DNA from: Novosphingobium sp. SG751A
GTDB lineage: Bacteria; Pseudomonadota; Alphaproteobacteria; Sphingomonadales; Sphingomonadaceae
DNA: 64,000 nucleotides
Assembly (NCBI RefSeq): GCF_013149295.1
Contig: NZ_JABGCB010000013.1
Span: forward strand, 124,001-188,000
Direction of reading: 5' to 3'
In this document: positions 26,815-35,423 of the stretch, one piece after another
Layout of the letters: every line of letters begins with the position of its first letter
How positions within the stretch are numbered: the first letter of the stretch is position 1
Program-made: the position numbers and the translations under genes
Notes under the pieces: generated by a model
What the model was told of the DNA's origin: nothing
The model's database searches: none
Seen by the model: only the letters and a program-made list of their open reading frames with translations

Positions 26815-27273
26815 TCAGCCAATCTGATCGATGATCGTTTCCATCACTACAAAGGTCGACGTGCTGGCCACATGGGGCAGGCTGGAGATCTTTTCGCCCA
26901 GGACCGCGCGATAGGCGGTGATGTCGGCTGTGCGCACCTTGAGCAGATAGTCGAAATGGCTGGCCAGCATGTGGCATTCCTCAACCTCCTCGACCTGCAA
27001 GACCGCGCGGCGGAAGGCTTCGAGCGCCTTTTCGCGCGTATCCGACAATTTGACCTCGGCAAAGGCGATATGGCCCATGCCCAGCCTGACCGGATCGATC
27101 ACCGCGCGAAAGCCGCGGATATAGCCATCCTCGACCAGCCGTTTCAGCCGGATCTGACAAGGCGTCTTGGACAGGCCCACACGCCGCGACAATTCGGTGA
27201 CGGACAGGCGCGCATCGACGCGCAATTCCTCGATCATCTTGCGGTCGATCTGGTCGATCGGGCTATTGTCCAT
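26815..27273 (-). CDS. Lrp/AsnC-family regulator, probable PutR
   Basis: A 152-residue Lrp-type regulator. The N-terminal HTH (IDRKMIEELRVDARLSVTELSRRVGLSKTPCQIRLKRL, about residues 9-46) is followed by a RAM ligand-binding domain (HIAFAEVKL, VEECHMLASHFDYLLKVRT). It is divergent from putA across about 135 bp. The same arrangement in other alphaproteobacteria (PutR-putA) gives proline-dependent activation of putA, so that is the likely role. Length and domain order are normal. Confidence 0.93.
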   Translation of the reverse strand: MDNSPIDQIDRKMIEELRVDARLSVTELSRRVGLSKTPCQIRLKRLVEDGYIRGFRAVIDPVRLGMGHIAFAEVKLSDTREKALEAFRRAVLQVEEVEECHMLASHFDYLLKVRTADITAYRAVLGEKISSLPHVASTSTFVVMETIIDQIG

Positions 27274-27331
27274 CGCGGATCTCCATTATCGGCCTAAATC
27301 ATGGCCCATCTTTATCCAATGCGCGCATCGT

Positions 27332-27376
27332 GATAGGCTCCTTTGGTCGAAACGCCTAGAAGCGATGCGATAGGCT
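27332..27376. promoter_or_regulatory. Three TAGGC half-sites between the Lrp and putA genes
   Basis: GATAGGCT occurs twice in direct orientation (27332-27339 and 27369-27376), with an inverted GCCTA (27354-27358) between them. Centres are about 17-19 bp apart, as often found for cooperative Lrp-family binding. They lie immediately upstream of the putA start. Confidence 0.4.
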
Positions 27377-27408
27377 TGCCCCGTCCTCCTACCGACGGAA
27401 ATGCGCCG

Positions 27409-30400
27409 ATGACCGATGCTCCCTTTGCCCATTTCGCTCCGCCTGCGGGCGCGGTTTCTCCCCTGCGCCGCGCGATCACGGATGCCACGCGTCGGGCCGA
27501 AGGCGAATGCCTTGCAGCCCTGATCGAAGCGGCCACCCCGCCCAAGGCGATGCATGGCGCAATTGCGCAAACCGCCTGCGCGCTGGTGCGCGCCCTTCGC
27601 GCCAAAGGGCAGCGCGGCGGGGTGGAAAGTCTGGTCAAGGAATATTCGCTCTCCAGCCAGGAGGGCGTAGCGCTGATGTGTCTGGCCGAGGCGCTGCTGC
27701 GTATTCCCGACAATGCCACGCGCGATGCGCTGATCCGCGACAAGATCGCGCGGGGGCAATGGCAGGCTCATCTGGGCGCGGGGCGCAAATTCTTCGTCAA
27801 TGCCGCGACATGGGGGCTGATCGTCACCGGGCGGCTGGTGGGGGCCAACAGCGAGGCCTCGCTGGGCGCGGCGCTGACGCGACTGATCGCGCGGGCGGGC
27901 GAGCCGCTGATCCGGCGCGGGGTCGATCTGGCGATGGAACTGATGGGCGAACAATTCGTCGCCGGCGAGACCATTGAGGAAGCCATCAAACGCGCGCGCC
28001 GTCTGGAGGCACAGGGCTTTGCCTACAGCTATGACATGCTGGGCGAGGCGGCAAGCACGGCGGCGGATGCGGCGCGCTATATGCGCGATTATGAAAACGC
28101 CCTGCACGCCATCGGCAAGGCCGCCGCCGGACGCGGCCCCTATGCCGGGCCGGGCATCTCGATCAAGCTTTCCGCGCTCCACCCCCGCTATGCCCGCGCC
28201 CAGCAGGAGCGGGTGATGGGCGAACTTCTGCCCCGGGTCCGGGCGCTGGCCCTGCTGGCGCGCGCCTATGACATCGGCCTTAACATCGACGCCGAGGAAG
28301 CGGATCGGCTGGAAATCAGCCTCGACATTCTCGAAGCCCTCGCGCTCGATCCCGATCTGGCGGGGTGGCGCGGGCTGGGCTTTGTGGTGCAGGCCTATGG
28401 CAAGCGCTGCCCCTTTGTCATCGACTGGATCATCGATCTGGCGAGGCGGGCCAACAGGCGGATCATGGTGCGGCTGGTCAAGGGCGCCTATTGGGACAGC
28501 GAGATCAAGAAGGCGCAGGTCGATGGGCTGGCCGATTTCCCGGTCTTCACGCGCAAGGTCCACACCGATGTGTCCTATATCGCCTGCGTGCGGCGGTTGC
28601 TGGATGCACGCGATGCGGTGTTCCCCCAATTCGCCACCCATAATGCCCAGACTTTGGCCACGATCCACCATCTGGCCGGGCCGGATTTTTCTCCGGGCGA
28701 TTGGGAGTTCCAATGCCTGCACGGCATGGGCGAGCCGCTGTATGAAGAGGTCGTGGGCACGGGCAAATTGAACCGGCCTTGCCGGATCTATGCGCCGGTG
28801 GGCACGCATGAGACCTTGCTTGCCTATCTGGTGCGGCGCCTGCTGGAAAATGGCGCCAATTCCTCCTTCGTCCACCGCATCTGGGAGGAAAGCCTGAGCC
28901 CGCAGGATCTGGCGCAGGCGCCCGCCGACGAGGCGCGCAAGATCGAGCCCTTCGGCTCGCCCCATCCCGTGGTGGCCCTGCCCGCGCATCTCTATGGGCA
29001 AAGACGCAATTCCTCCGGCCTCGATCTGGCCGGTGAAAGCGTGCTGGCCGCCCTCTGGCAGGATTTGCGGGCCAGCGCGGCACGGGAATGGCGGGCCGAT
29101 CCGATGATCCCTTCGCTCTGCGTGATCCGCCCGCCGCAGGATGTGCGCAACCCGGCCGACCGACGCGACCTTGTCGGGCAGGTCAGCCCCACACTGGAGC
29201 GCGATGTGCCGCTCGCCTTTGCCAATGCACGGAGGGCGGCGCAGGGCTGGTGCGAGACGCCCACTCTGCAAAGAGCCGCGATGCTGGAGCGCGCCGCCGA
29301 TCTGCTGGAGGAACAGATGGGCATCCTGATCGGCCTCATCATCCGCGAGGCGGGGAAATCGGCGGCCAATGCTGTGGCGGAAATCCGCGAGGCAGTTGAT
29401 TTTCTGCGCTATTATGCCGATCAGGCTCGCAAGATCCTAAACGATACCCATGCCCCTATCGGCCCTGTGGTCTGCATCTCGCCATGGAATTTCCCGCTGG
29501 CAATCTTCGTCGGGCAAATCGCCGCCGCGCTGGCCGCGGGCAATCCGGTGCTGGCCAAACCGGCCGAGGAGACCCCGCTGATCGCAGCGCAGGCGGTGCA
29601 GATCCTGCATCGGGCGGGCGTGCCGGTGGGGGTGCTGCAATTGCTGACCGGGGCGGGCGAGATCGGCGCGGCGCTGGTGGCGCACCCTGATGTGGCGGGC
29701 GTGCTGTTCACCGGATCGACGCAGGTGGCCAAGCTGATCCAGCGCGAACTGGCGCGCCATGATGGGCCTCCCATCCCCCTCGTCGCGGAAACCGGCGGGC
29801 TCAATGCGATGATCGTCGATTCCTCGGCGCTGGCCGAACAGGTGACCGGCGATGTGCTGTCCTCGGCCTTTGACAGCGCGGGGCAGCGCTGCTCGGCGCT
29901 GCGCATCCTGTGCCTTCAGGAGGATATTGCCGACCGGCAACTGGCAATGCTGAAGGGCGCGCTGGGCGAATTGCGGATCGGCAACCCGGATCGCCTCTCC
30001 TCCGACATCGGCCCGGTCATCACCGAGGAAGCGCGCGAGGCCATCGCCGCCCATATCGAGCGCCTGCGCACATCAGGATGCCCCGTCTGGCAGGCCCCGC
30101 TGAGCAAGGAAACCGGCCATGGCAGCTTCATCCCGCCCACCATCATCGAGATCGACAATATCGCACAAATCGGCGGCGAGGTGTTCGGCCCGGTGCTGCA
30201 TATCCTGCGCTATGCCCGCAAGGATCTGGGCGCGGTGGTCGAAGCGATCAACGCCACCGGCTATGGCCTGACCTTTGGCCTGCACACGCGGCTGGACGAA
30301 ACCATCGCCGAGGTGACCGGGGAAATCGCGGCGGGCAATATCTATGTCAACCGCAACACGATCGGCGCGGTGGTGGGGGTGCAGCCCTTTGGCGGGCGCG

Positions 30401-30900
30401 GCCTGTCGGGTACGGGGCCCAAGGCGGGCGGGCCGCTTTATCTGGGGAGGCTGGTGCGCGCGAGGCCCCTACTCGACCTGGCCTCCGACCTTGCCACCGA
30501 AATGCCGGGGCCGGTGGGCGAGCGTAATCTCTACCGGCTCCATCCGCGCGGACGCTTGCTGGCGGCGGCGCACAGCCATGAGGGCATCGAAGCACAGATC
30601 GCGGCAGCAGGCGCGGCAGGCAATCGAGTGGACATCCTCTGGCTGGGCGAAGGGCTTGGCCCGACCGGTACGATAGAAGCCCTGCCCGCGATCAATCCCT
30701 ATGGCGCGGTGCTGATCGAACCGGGCCCTCGCGCCCATGAACTGATGCAGCAGATCGCGGCGATGGAAGGCCCGATCCCGTTGACCCAGCAGGCCGATGA
30801 GCAGGGGCATTATCGCCTCGACTGGCTGATCGAGGAACAGACCATTTCGATCAACACCACAGCGGCGGGGGGCAACGCAAGCCTGATGGCGGCGGTTTGA
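27409..30900 (+). CDS. putA: Bifunctional proline dehydrogenase / P5C dehydrogenase PutA
   Basis: A 1163-residue enzyme oxidising proline to glutamate. The FAD-dependent ProDH barrel (about residues 90-480) shows GPYAGPGISIKLSALHPRYARA, RLVKGAYWDSEIKKAQ, FATHNAQTLATI and EFQCLHGMGEPLYEEV. The NAD-dependent aldehyde dehydrogenase domain (about 540-1010) shows ISPWNFPLAIFVGQIAAALAAGN, FTGSTQVAK and the catalytic Cys828 in GQRCSALR, followed by a C-terminal region. The N-terminal ribbon-helix-helix DNA-binding domain of E. coli PutA is absent, so it is not its own repressor; the divergent Lrp protein fills that place. ATG 27409 follows ACGGAAATGCGCCG; a TTG at 27343 is an unlikely alternative. 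Confidence 0.96.
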   Translation: MTDAPFAHFAPPAGAVSPLRRAITDATRRAEGECLAALIEAATPPKAMHGAIAQTACALVRALRAKGQRGGVESLVKEYSLSSQEGVALMCLAEALLRIPDNATRDALIRDKIARGQWQAHLGAGRKFFVNAATWGLIVTGRLVGANSEASLGAALTRLIARAGEPLIRRGVDLAMELMGEQFVAGETIEEAIKRARRLEAQGFAYSYDMLGEAASTAADAARYMRDYENALHAIGKAAAGRGPYAGPGISIKLSALHPRYARAQQERVMGELLPRVRALALLARAYDIGLNIDAEEADRLEISLDILEALALDPDLAGWRGLGFVVQAYGKRCPFVIDWIIDLARRANRRIMVRLVKGAYWDSEIKKAQVDGLADFPVFTRKVHTDVSYIACVRRLLDARDAVFPQFATHNAQTLATIHHLAGPDFSPGDWEFQCLHGMGEPLYEEVVGTGKLNRPCRIYAPVGTHETLLAYLVRRLLENGANSSFVHRIWEESLSPQDLAQAPADEARKIEPFGSPHPVVALPAHLYGQRRNSSGLDLAGESVLAALWQDLRASAAREWRADPMIPSLCVIRPPQDVRNPADRRDLVGQVSPTLERDVPLAFANARRAAQGWCETPTLQRAAMLERAADLLEEQMGILIGLIIREAGKSAANAVAEIREAVDFLRYYADQARKILNDTHAPIGPVVCISPWNFPLAIFVGQIAAALAAGNPVLAKPAEETPLIAAQAVQILHRAGVPVGVLQLLTGAGEIGAALVAHPDVAGVLFTGSTQVAKLIQRELARHDGPPIPLVAETGGLNAMIVDSSALAEQVTGDVLSSAFDSAGQRCSALRILCLQEDIADRQLAMLKGALGELRIGNPDRLSSDIGPVITEEAREAIAAHIERLRTSGCPVWQAPLSKETGHGSFIPPTIIEIDNIAQIGGEVFGPVLHILRYARKDLGAVVEAINATGYGLTFGLHTRLDETIAEVTGEIAAGNIYVNRNTIGAVVGVQPFGGRGLSGTGPKAGGPLYLGRLVRARPLLDLASDLATEMPGPVGERNLYRLHPRGRLLAAAHSHEGIEAQIAAAGAAGNRVDILWLGEGLGPTGTIEALPAINPYGAVLIEPGPRAHELMQQIAAMEGPIPLTQQADEQGHYRLDWLIEEQTISINTTAAGGNASLMAAV

Positions 30901-30984
30901 GGTTAGGGGTGTGACGATCATCCTTTCCCCGCGCGATTTGCGGGCGCATAGAGGAAACCCTCGCAGGCCCGGAGAATGGAAGCC

Positions 30985-31860
30985 ATGGAAATCGCCCTGA
31001 AAACCTATCGCATTCCCGAGGGCAAGGCGGTGGACCTGAAAAAGCGCAAGACTCATGTCAGGCCCGTCTATGAATCAAAGACCGATTACGAAGCGATTCT
31101 GGCCGACCATGTCACCCGCCTCTCCGATCTGCAACAGCGCCACTATGCCGCCAATGCCCATGGCCTGCTGATCATCTTTCAGGCGATGGATGCGGCGGGC
31201 AAGGATGGAGTGATCCGCCATGTCATGTCGGGCGTGGGGCCGCAGGGGTGCGGAGTCTTTGCCTTCAAACGGCCCAGCGACACCGAACTGGAGCATGATT
31301 TCCTGTGGCGCGCGGTCGGCAAATTGCCGGGGCGCGGCGAGATCGCGATCTTCAACCGATCCTATTACGAAAGCGTTCTGGTGGTGAAGGTCCACGCCAA
31401 GAGCCTGCGCGACGAAATCGGCCCCGATGGCGCGCCGGGCGACGAGCTGTGGCATGAGCGCTATCGCTCGATCCGCGATTTCGAGCGGCATCTGCATGTC
31501 AACGGTACACGGATCGTCAAGATCTTCCTCCATGTCTCCAAGGAGGAGCAGCGCCAGCGCTTTCTGGCGCGCATTGAGGAGCCGCACAAGAACTGGAAGC
31601 TGACCCCGGCCGATATCGAGGAGCGCAAGTTCTGGAAAGACTATCGCCGCGCCTATGAGGCCTGCATCGAGGCGACCAGCACCAAGGAGGCACCGTGGTA
31701 TGTCGTGCCCGCCGATGACAAGGAAAACGCCCGGCTGATCGTTTCTCAGATCGTGCTGGACGCGCTGGAGGGGCTGCGCCCGGAATATCCGGAAATCTCG
31801 CTGGAAAAGCGCGGGCAGTTGCAGGCGATCCGCGCGCAATTGCTGGCCGAGGGGGAATAG
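30985..31860 (+). CDS. Polyphosphate kinase 2 (PPK2) family protein
   Basis: A 291-residue PPK2-type phosphotransferase using polyphosphate to phosphorylate nucleotides. The Walker A region FQAMDAAGKDGVIRHV, the Walker B region IFNRSYYESVLVVKV, and the lid segment with EEPHKNWKLTPADIEERKFW are all present. The single-domain length fits PPK2 class I or III, and eye reading cannot separate NDP from AMP/NMP specificity. ATG 30985 has GGAG about ten bases upstream; ATG 30976 is only two bases from the same site. It lies 84 nt after putA and may be separately expressed. Confidence 0.93.
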   Translation: MEIALKTYRIPEGKAVDLKKRKTHVRPVYESKTDYEAILADHVTRLSDLQQRHYAANAHGLLIIFQAMDAAGKDGVIRHVMSGVGPQGCGVFAFKRPSDTELEHDFLWRAVGKLPGRGEIAIFNRSYYESVLVVKVHAKSLRDEIGPDGAPGDELWHERYRSIRDFERHLHVNGTRIVKIFLHVSKEEQRQRFLARIEEPHKNWKLTPADIEERKFWKDYRRAYEACIEATSTKEAPWYVVPADDKENARLIVSQIVLDALEGLRPEYPEISLEKRGQLQAIRAQLLAEGE

Positions 31861-31880
31861 CCCCCCGGCCGGAGCAATCA

Positions 31881-32285
31881 TCACAGGATCGCGGCAATCC
31901 CGGCGCGCGCGATCTGAACATCCTGTTCCGATTTGACGCCAGACACGCCCACCGCGCCGACGAAATCGCCATCGACCACAATCGGCACGCCACCTTCGAG
32001 CATCGCCTGCAAGGCCGGCGCCGTCAGCATCGAGACGCGGCCGTTGAGGATCAGATCCTCGTAAACCTTACTCTCGCGGCGGCCCATGATCGAAGTCACG
32101 GCCTTGGCAGGCGCCATATGCGCGGTACTGGCCGAGGCGCCGTCGAGGCGCAGCTGGCCCAGCAGATGGCCGCCATCATCCACCACCGCAATCGACACCG
32201 CCCAGCCGTTGGCAAGGGCTTCGGCCTCGGCGGCGGCAAGGATCGCCTTTACATCGGCGGTTTCAAGAGTGTGCTTGGTTTTCAT
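31881..32285 (-). CDS. GlcG/HbpS-like haem-binding family protein
   Basis: A 134-residue small protein of the GlcG/HbpS (DUF336) family. The fold-defining stretches WAVSIAVVDDGGHLLGQLRLDGA, MAPAKAVTSIMGRRES and GGVPIVVDGDFVGAVGVSGV are all present. Members bind haem or cobalamin in some bacteria and often accompany oxidoreductase operons; no enzymatic role is established here. Start 32285 is chosen for length; the upstream sequence (CTACTCCCCCC) lacks a good ribosome-binding site. It lies downstream of a terminated TBDR gene on the same strand and converges with PPK2. Confidence 0.85.
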   Translation of the reverse strand: MKTKHTLETADVKAILAAAEAEALANGWAVSIAVVDDGGHLLGQLRLDGASASTAHMAPAKAVTSIMGRRESKVYEDLILNGRVSMLTAPALQAMLEGGVPIVVDGDFVGAVGVSGVKSEQDVQIARAGIAAIL

Positions 32286-32351
32286 GGGGGGAGTAGTCCG
32301 TTTCTGGTGTTGCGGCGGGGCGCTTACCACACCGCGCCCGAAGCACCAGAG

Positions 32352-32384
32352 ACGAAAAGGGGCGCGGGATATTCTCCCGCGCCC
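32352..32384 (-). terminator. Rho-independent terminator of the TBDR gene
   Basis: On the minus strand a perfect 10-bp stem (arms 32375-32384 and 32360-32369, GGGCGCGGGA) with a 5-nt loop is followed by CCTTTTCGTC. It begins ten bases after the TBDR stop and isolates that gene from the GlcG-like gene. Confidence 0.8.
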
Positions 32385-32393
32385 ATCATCCGA

Positions 32394-35129
32394 TCAGAAC
32401 TTTGCGCTCACCCTAGCATAGATCTGACGCCCGAAGGGGTCCGAGATCGAAGGCAGATAGCCGTTGAACTTGGCAAAACCGGGCGCCGTATCGAAAGCGT
32501 TGATCATGCCTGCGGTAAAGCTGAAGCGATCATCGGCGCCAAAGCTCTTGGTATATTGCACATCGAACACCGAGAAAGCCTTGATCCGGTCGGTGGGCGC
32601 GGCGCCAAGGTTCAGCCCGTAATCGTCCAGCACGCCGGACGTATAGCGCCATGTGATCGAGAGATCATGGGTGCCATAGGCGAAATCCGCGCCCGCCACG
32701 CTGCGCCAGCGGGGCGCGGCCGAGGCCGAACCGGGCGACTGGTTGAAGGCATTGCGATAGCCGATGCCGTCATAGACCACGCTGCCCGTGTCGATGTCAT
32801 ATTTGAGCAGATAGGTCACCGCATCGCGCAGTGTCACCTGAACAGGCCCAACGCTGAACCCATATTGCGCGGCAACGTCGATGCCCGAAGTCTTGGTGCC
32901 GCTGGTCGCGTTAAAGCTGGTGACGTTGATGGTCTGGGCCGAACCGGTCGTCGTGTCGCGGATCACCGCACTCGAGTTCGGATTGGCGCTGATGACGGCC
33001 TGCGCGCCCTGCGTCTGGATCTGGTTGTTATATTTGAACTGCCAGAAATCGACCGACAGGCGCATCTTGGGCACCGGCAGGAAGGTCGCGCCAAAGTTGA
33101 ACACATCCGCCGTCTGGGGCTTCAGGTTCGGGTTGCCATAGGTGGCGATGGTGCGGAACGTGGTGGTGCCGTCCTTGGGGTCGGTGATATTGCCCACGCC
33201 GGTGCTGATCAGAGCATTCGAGCTGTTGGCAATCGCGGGGGCTTGAAACGCGCGGCTCATCGAACCGCGCAGCGAGATCTGGGGCATCACGCGCCAGTTG
33301 ACCGCCAGCTTGGGCGCGGTGGAGCTGAAGCCGCCGTAATCCTCATAACGCGCCGCCGCATTGACGTTCAGCCCGTCGATCACCTCGTAATTGGCCTCGA
33401 CAAAGGCGCTTTTCACATTGCGCGTATAGGAATAGTTGCGGGCCGGACCAATGAAACCGCCAAAGCCGGAAAGCAGCAGGTCTGAATAGATCCCGCGCGA
33501 CTTTTCCTTGCGGGCCTGAACGCCCACGGCAACGTCAAGACTGTGTCCGTTGATCGTCACCAGCGAGCCGTTGGCCACCGCCTCGCCGACGAAATATTCG
33601 TTCTTATAGTCGGAAAATTCATCGGTTTGCAGGTTATAGAGCAGCGAGGCGTCCTGCTTGGCATTGTCCGACTGGAACGGGCTGTAATAGAGGCAATTGC
33701 CCACGCCCGCCGCCGCGCCAGAGCCTGCGCCGTTAAAGCGGATGTTGCAGTTGGGCCCGCCATAACCGTTCAGCGCGGCCTGAAACAGGTTCATGTCGGT
33801 GTCTTTGTCGCGGGCAATCGTATGGCTGCCCGAATAGGTGGCCGAAACGGCATATTTCCAGTCGTTGAACAGTTTGCCCCGCGCGCCAAGCACATAGTGC
33901 TGCTGATCCACGGTGTCGCGCATCACGCGGTACTGATAGGTTCCGGCAAAACCCTGCACACCAATCGCGCGACCAAGGAAGCCGATGGTCACGCCAAAGG
34001 GATTGTACGGATTGCTGGCGGGCATCAGCGGCGGGGTCGCGCCATTATGCGTCTGGGCATAGGAAGGCACGCCGTAACGGCTTGAATCCTGATGGTAATA
34101 GCTCAGTTCGGCATAGATCGTATGGCCGGGCGCGACCTCGAAAGTCGTGTCATTGTGGATGTTCAGGCTCTTGGACTGGGGCCGGATCGGGTTTTGCGCC
34201 TGATAGGAATAGGCGCAATTGCCAAGCCCGAAACTGGCGCCGCCGGTGGGCAGATAGAGGCTCGACGTGCCCGGCGCGCCGCAATTGGGGTCCACCACGG
34301 TCAGCGTGCCGTTGGCCGCCTTGTTCGCATCATAAAGCGCGGTGTAATTGTTGCCGTTGATGATGACATTGCCGCCGGTGCTGGTCTGCGGGCGGCCATA
34401 GAGGACAAAGCGGCCCGGATAGCCGGTGGTCGAGGCGTTGAAGAAATTGGTGACCGCACGGTCGCCGTTTTGCAGATTGTCCTGAAAACGATAGGAGGCC
34501 GAAAACACGCTGTGGATGCGGTCATTGCCAAGGCCGACCATCGCCTGAACATTCCACGCAGGGCTTTTGTCCATGCTGATATATTGCGCCGACATTTTGA
34601 CGCCGGTGAATTTGGTGTTGGTGATCAGGTTGAACACGCCCGCCACCGCATCCGCGCCATAGGTGGACGAGGCGCCATCCAGCACCGTTTCCACCCGGTT
34701 GACAGCAATATCGGGCGTCAGCGAGTTCAAGTTGACATAGCCATCGCCTGCCTGCGGCGTCACGCGGCGGCCGTTGAGCAGCACCAGCGTCGCCCCCGAC
34801 CCCAGCCCGCGCAGATTGGCCGAGCGCGTATCGCGCGTGTCCGCCCCGCCCTTTTGCAGATCCTGCATACCGCCCGTACTGCCGACATTCTGCGGGATAA
34901 AGCGCGTGAGGTCGCCGATCGAAGCCACGCCGGTCTTTTCCAGCGCCTTGCTGTCCACCGAAACGATGGGCGAGGCGCGATCCTCCTGCCGCACATTGCC
35001 GAGATAGGACCCGGTAACGATAATTTCCTGCGGCTTGGTTTCAGGCGCGCTTTGCGCCATCGCGGGCATGCCCGCCAATGCCAGGCCCGAAAGCCCGCCG
35101 AGCAAAAGCGCTCTTGTCGAAGAATTCAT
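32394..35129 (-). CDS. TonB-dependent receptor
   Basis: A 911-residue outer-membrane receptor with a signal peptide ending PAMA (near residue 25). The TonB-box-like QEIIVTGSYLGNV, the plug (IGDLTRFIPQNVGSTGG, ANLRGLGSGATLVLLNGRRVTP, GASSTYGADAVAGVFNLIT) and a barrel ending in IYARVSAKF follow. The ATG at 35129 follows GGGAGGG. It lies downstream of the CitMHS/AtuA/hydrolase operon on the same strand but is separated by a strong terminator and has its own control region. It may bring the ester or acid substrate of that operon across the outer membrane. The ligand cannot be read from the sequence. Confidence 0.94.
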   Translation of the reverse strand: MNSSTRALLLGGLSGLALAGMPAMAQSAPETKPQEIIVTGSYLGNVRQEDRASPIVSVDSKALEKTGVASIGDLTRFIPQNVGSTGGMQDLQKGGADTRDTRSANLRGLGSGATLVLLNGRRVTPQAGDGYVNLNSLTPDIAVNRVETVLDGASSTYGADAVAGVFNLITNTKFTGVKMSAQYISMDKSPAWNVQAMVGLGNDRIHSVFSASYRFQDNLQNGDRAVTNFFNASTTGYPGRFVLYGRPQTSTGGNVIINGNNYTALYDANKAANGTLTVVDPNCGAPGTSSLYLPTGGASFGLGNCAYSYQAQNPIRPQSKSLNIHNDTTFEVAPGHTIYAELSYYHQDSSRYGVPSYAQTHNGATPPLMPASNPYNPFGVTIGFLGRAIGVQGFAGTYQYRVMRDTVDQQHYVLGARGKLFNDWKYAVSATYSGSHTIARDKDTDMNLFQAALNGYGGPNCNIRFNGAGSGAAAGVGNCLYYSPFQSDNAKQDASLLYNLQTDEFSDYKNEYFVGEAVANGSLVTINGHSLDVAVGVQARKEKSRGIYSDLLLSGFGGFIGPARNYSYTRNVKSAFVEANYEVIDGLNVNAAARYEDYGGFSSTAPKLAVNWRVMPQISLRGSMSRAFQAPAIANSSNALISTGVGNITDPKDGTTTFRTIATYGNPNLKPQTADVFNFGATFLPVPKMRLSVDFWQFKYNNQIQTQGAQAVISANPNSSAVIRDTTTGSAQTINVTSFNATSGTKTSGIDVAAQYGFSVGPVQVTLRDAVTYLLKYDIDTGSVVYDGIGYRNAFNQSPGSASAAPRWRSVAGADFAYGTHDLSITWRYTSGVLDDYGLNLGAAPTDRIKAFSVFDVQYTKSFGADDRFSFTAGMINAFDTAPGFAKFNGYLPSISDPFGRQIYARVSAKF

Positions 35130-35262
35130 GATATCGCCCTCCCTGCACACCGCGCCGAGAGGGGCGAGAATGCAATCGGGCACGGGCCAGCGCGCCGAAA
35201 AGCAGCGCGATCCCATTCCTTTTGACAGCCTCTTGGTCCCTGATCCCCTTCGGCGGGGTTGT

Positions 35263-35299
35263 CCAATTTCTGCGGTTGAACATGGCGAAATTGGTTCAA
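35263..35299. promoter_or_regulatory. Interleaved inverted repeats upstream of the TBDR gene
   Basis: CCAATTTC (35263-35270) pairs perfectly with GAAATTGG (35287-35294), and TTGAAC (35276-35281) pairs with GTTCAA (35294-35299). The two dyads overlap, as when two proteins or two oligomeric states compete. The site lies 134-170 nt upstream of the TBDR start and after the operon terminator. Confidence 0.45.
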
Positions 35300-35361
35300 G
35301 AACGGAAATATAATATTCTGATTGATTGATGCGTCTGGGTTATCAAATCCGGCAAAACCCC

Positions 35362-35398
35362 AAGAAAAAGGCCACCGCGCAAAGTCTGCGCGATGGCC
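35362..35398 (-). terminator. Rho-independent terminator of the CitMHS/AtuA/hydrolase operon
   Basis: On the minus strand a 12-bp stem with one U-G wobble (arms 35387-35398 and 35370-35381) and a 5-nt loop is followed by TTTTTCT. It lies 25 nt after the hydrolase stop. Confidence 0.88.
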
Positions 35399-35423
35399 CC
35401 ATCCATCCCATCCGGCGAAAGGC

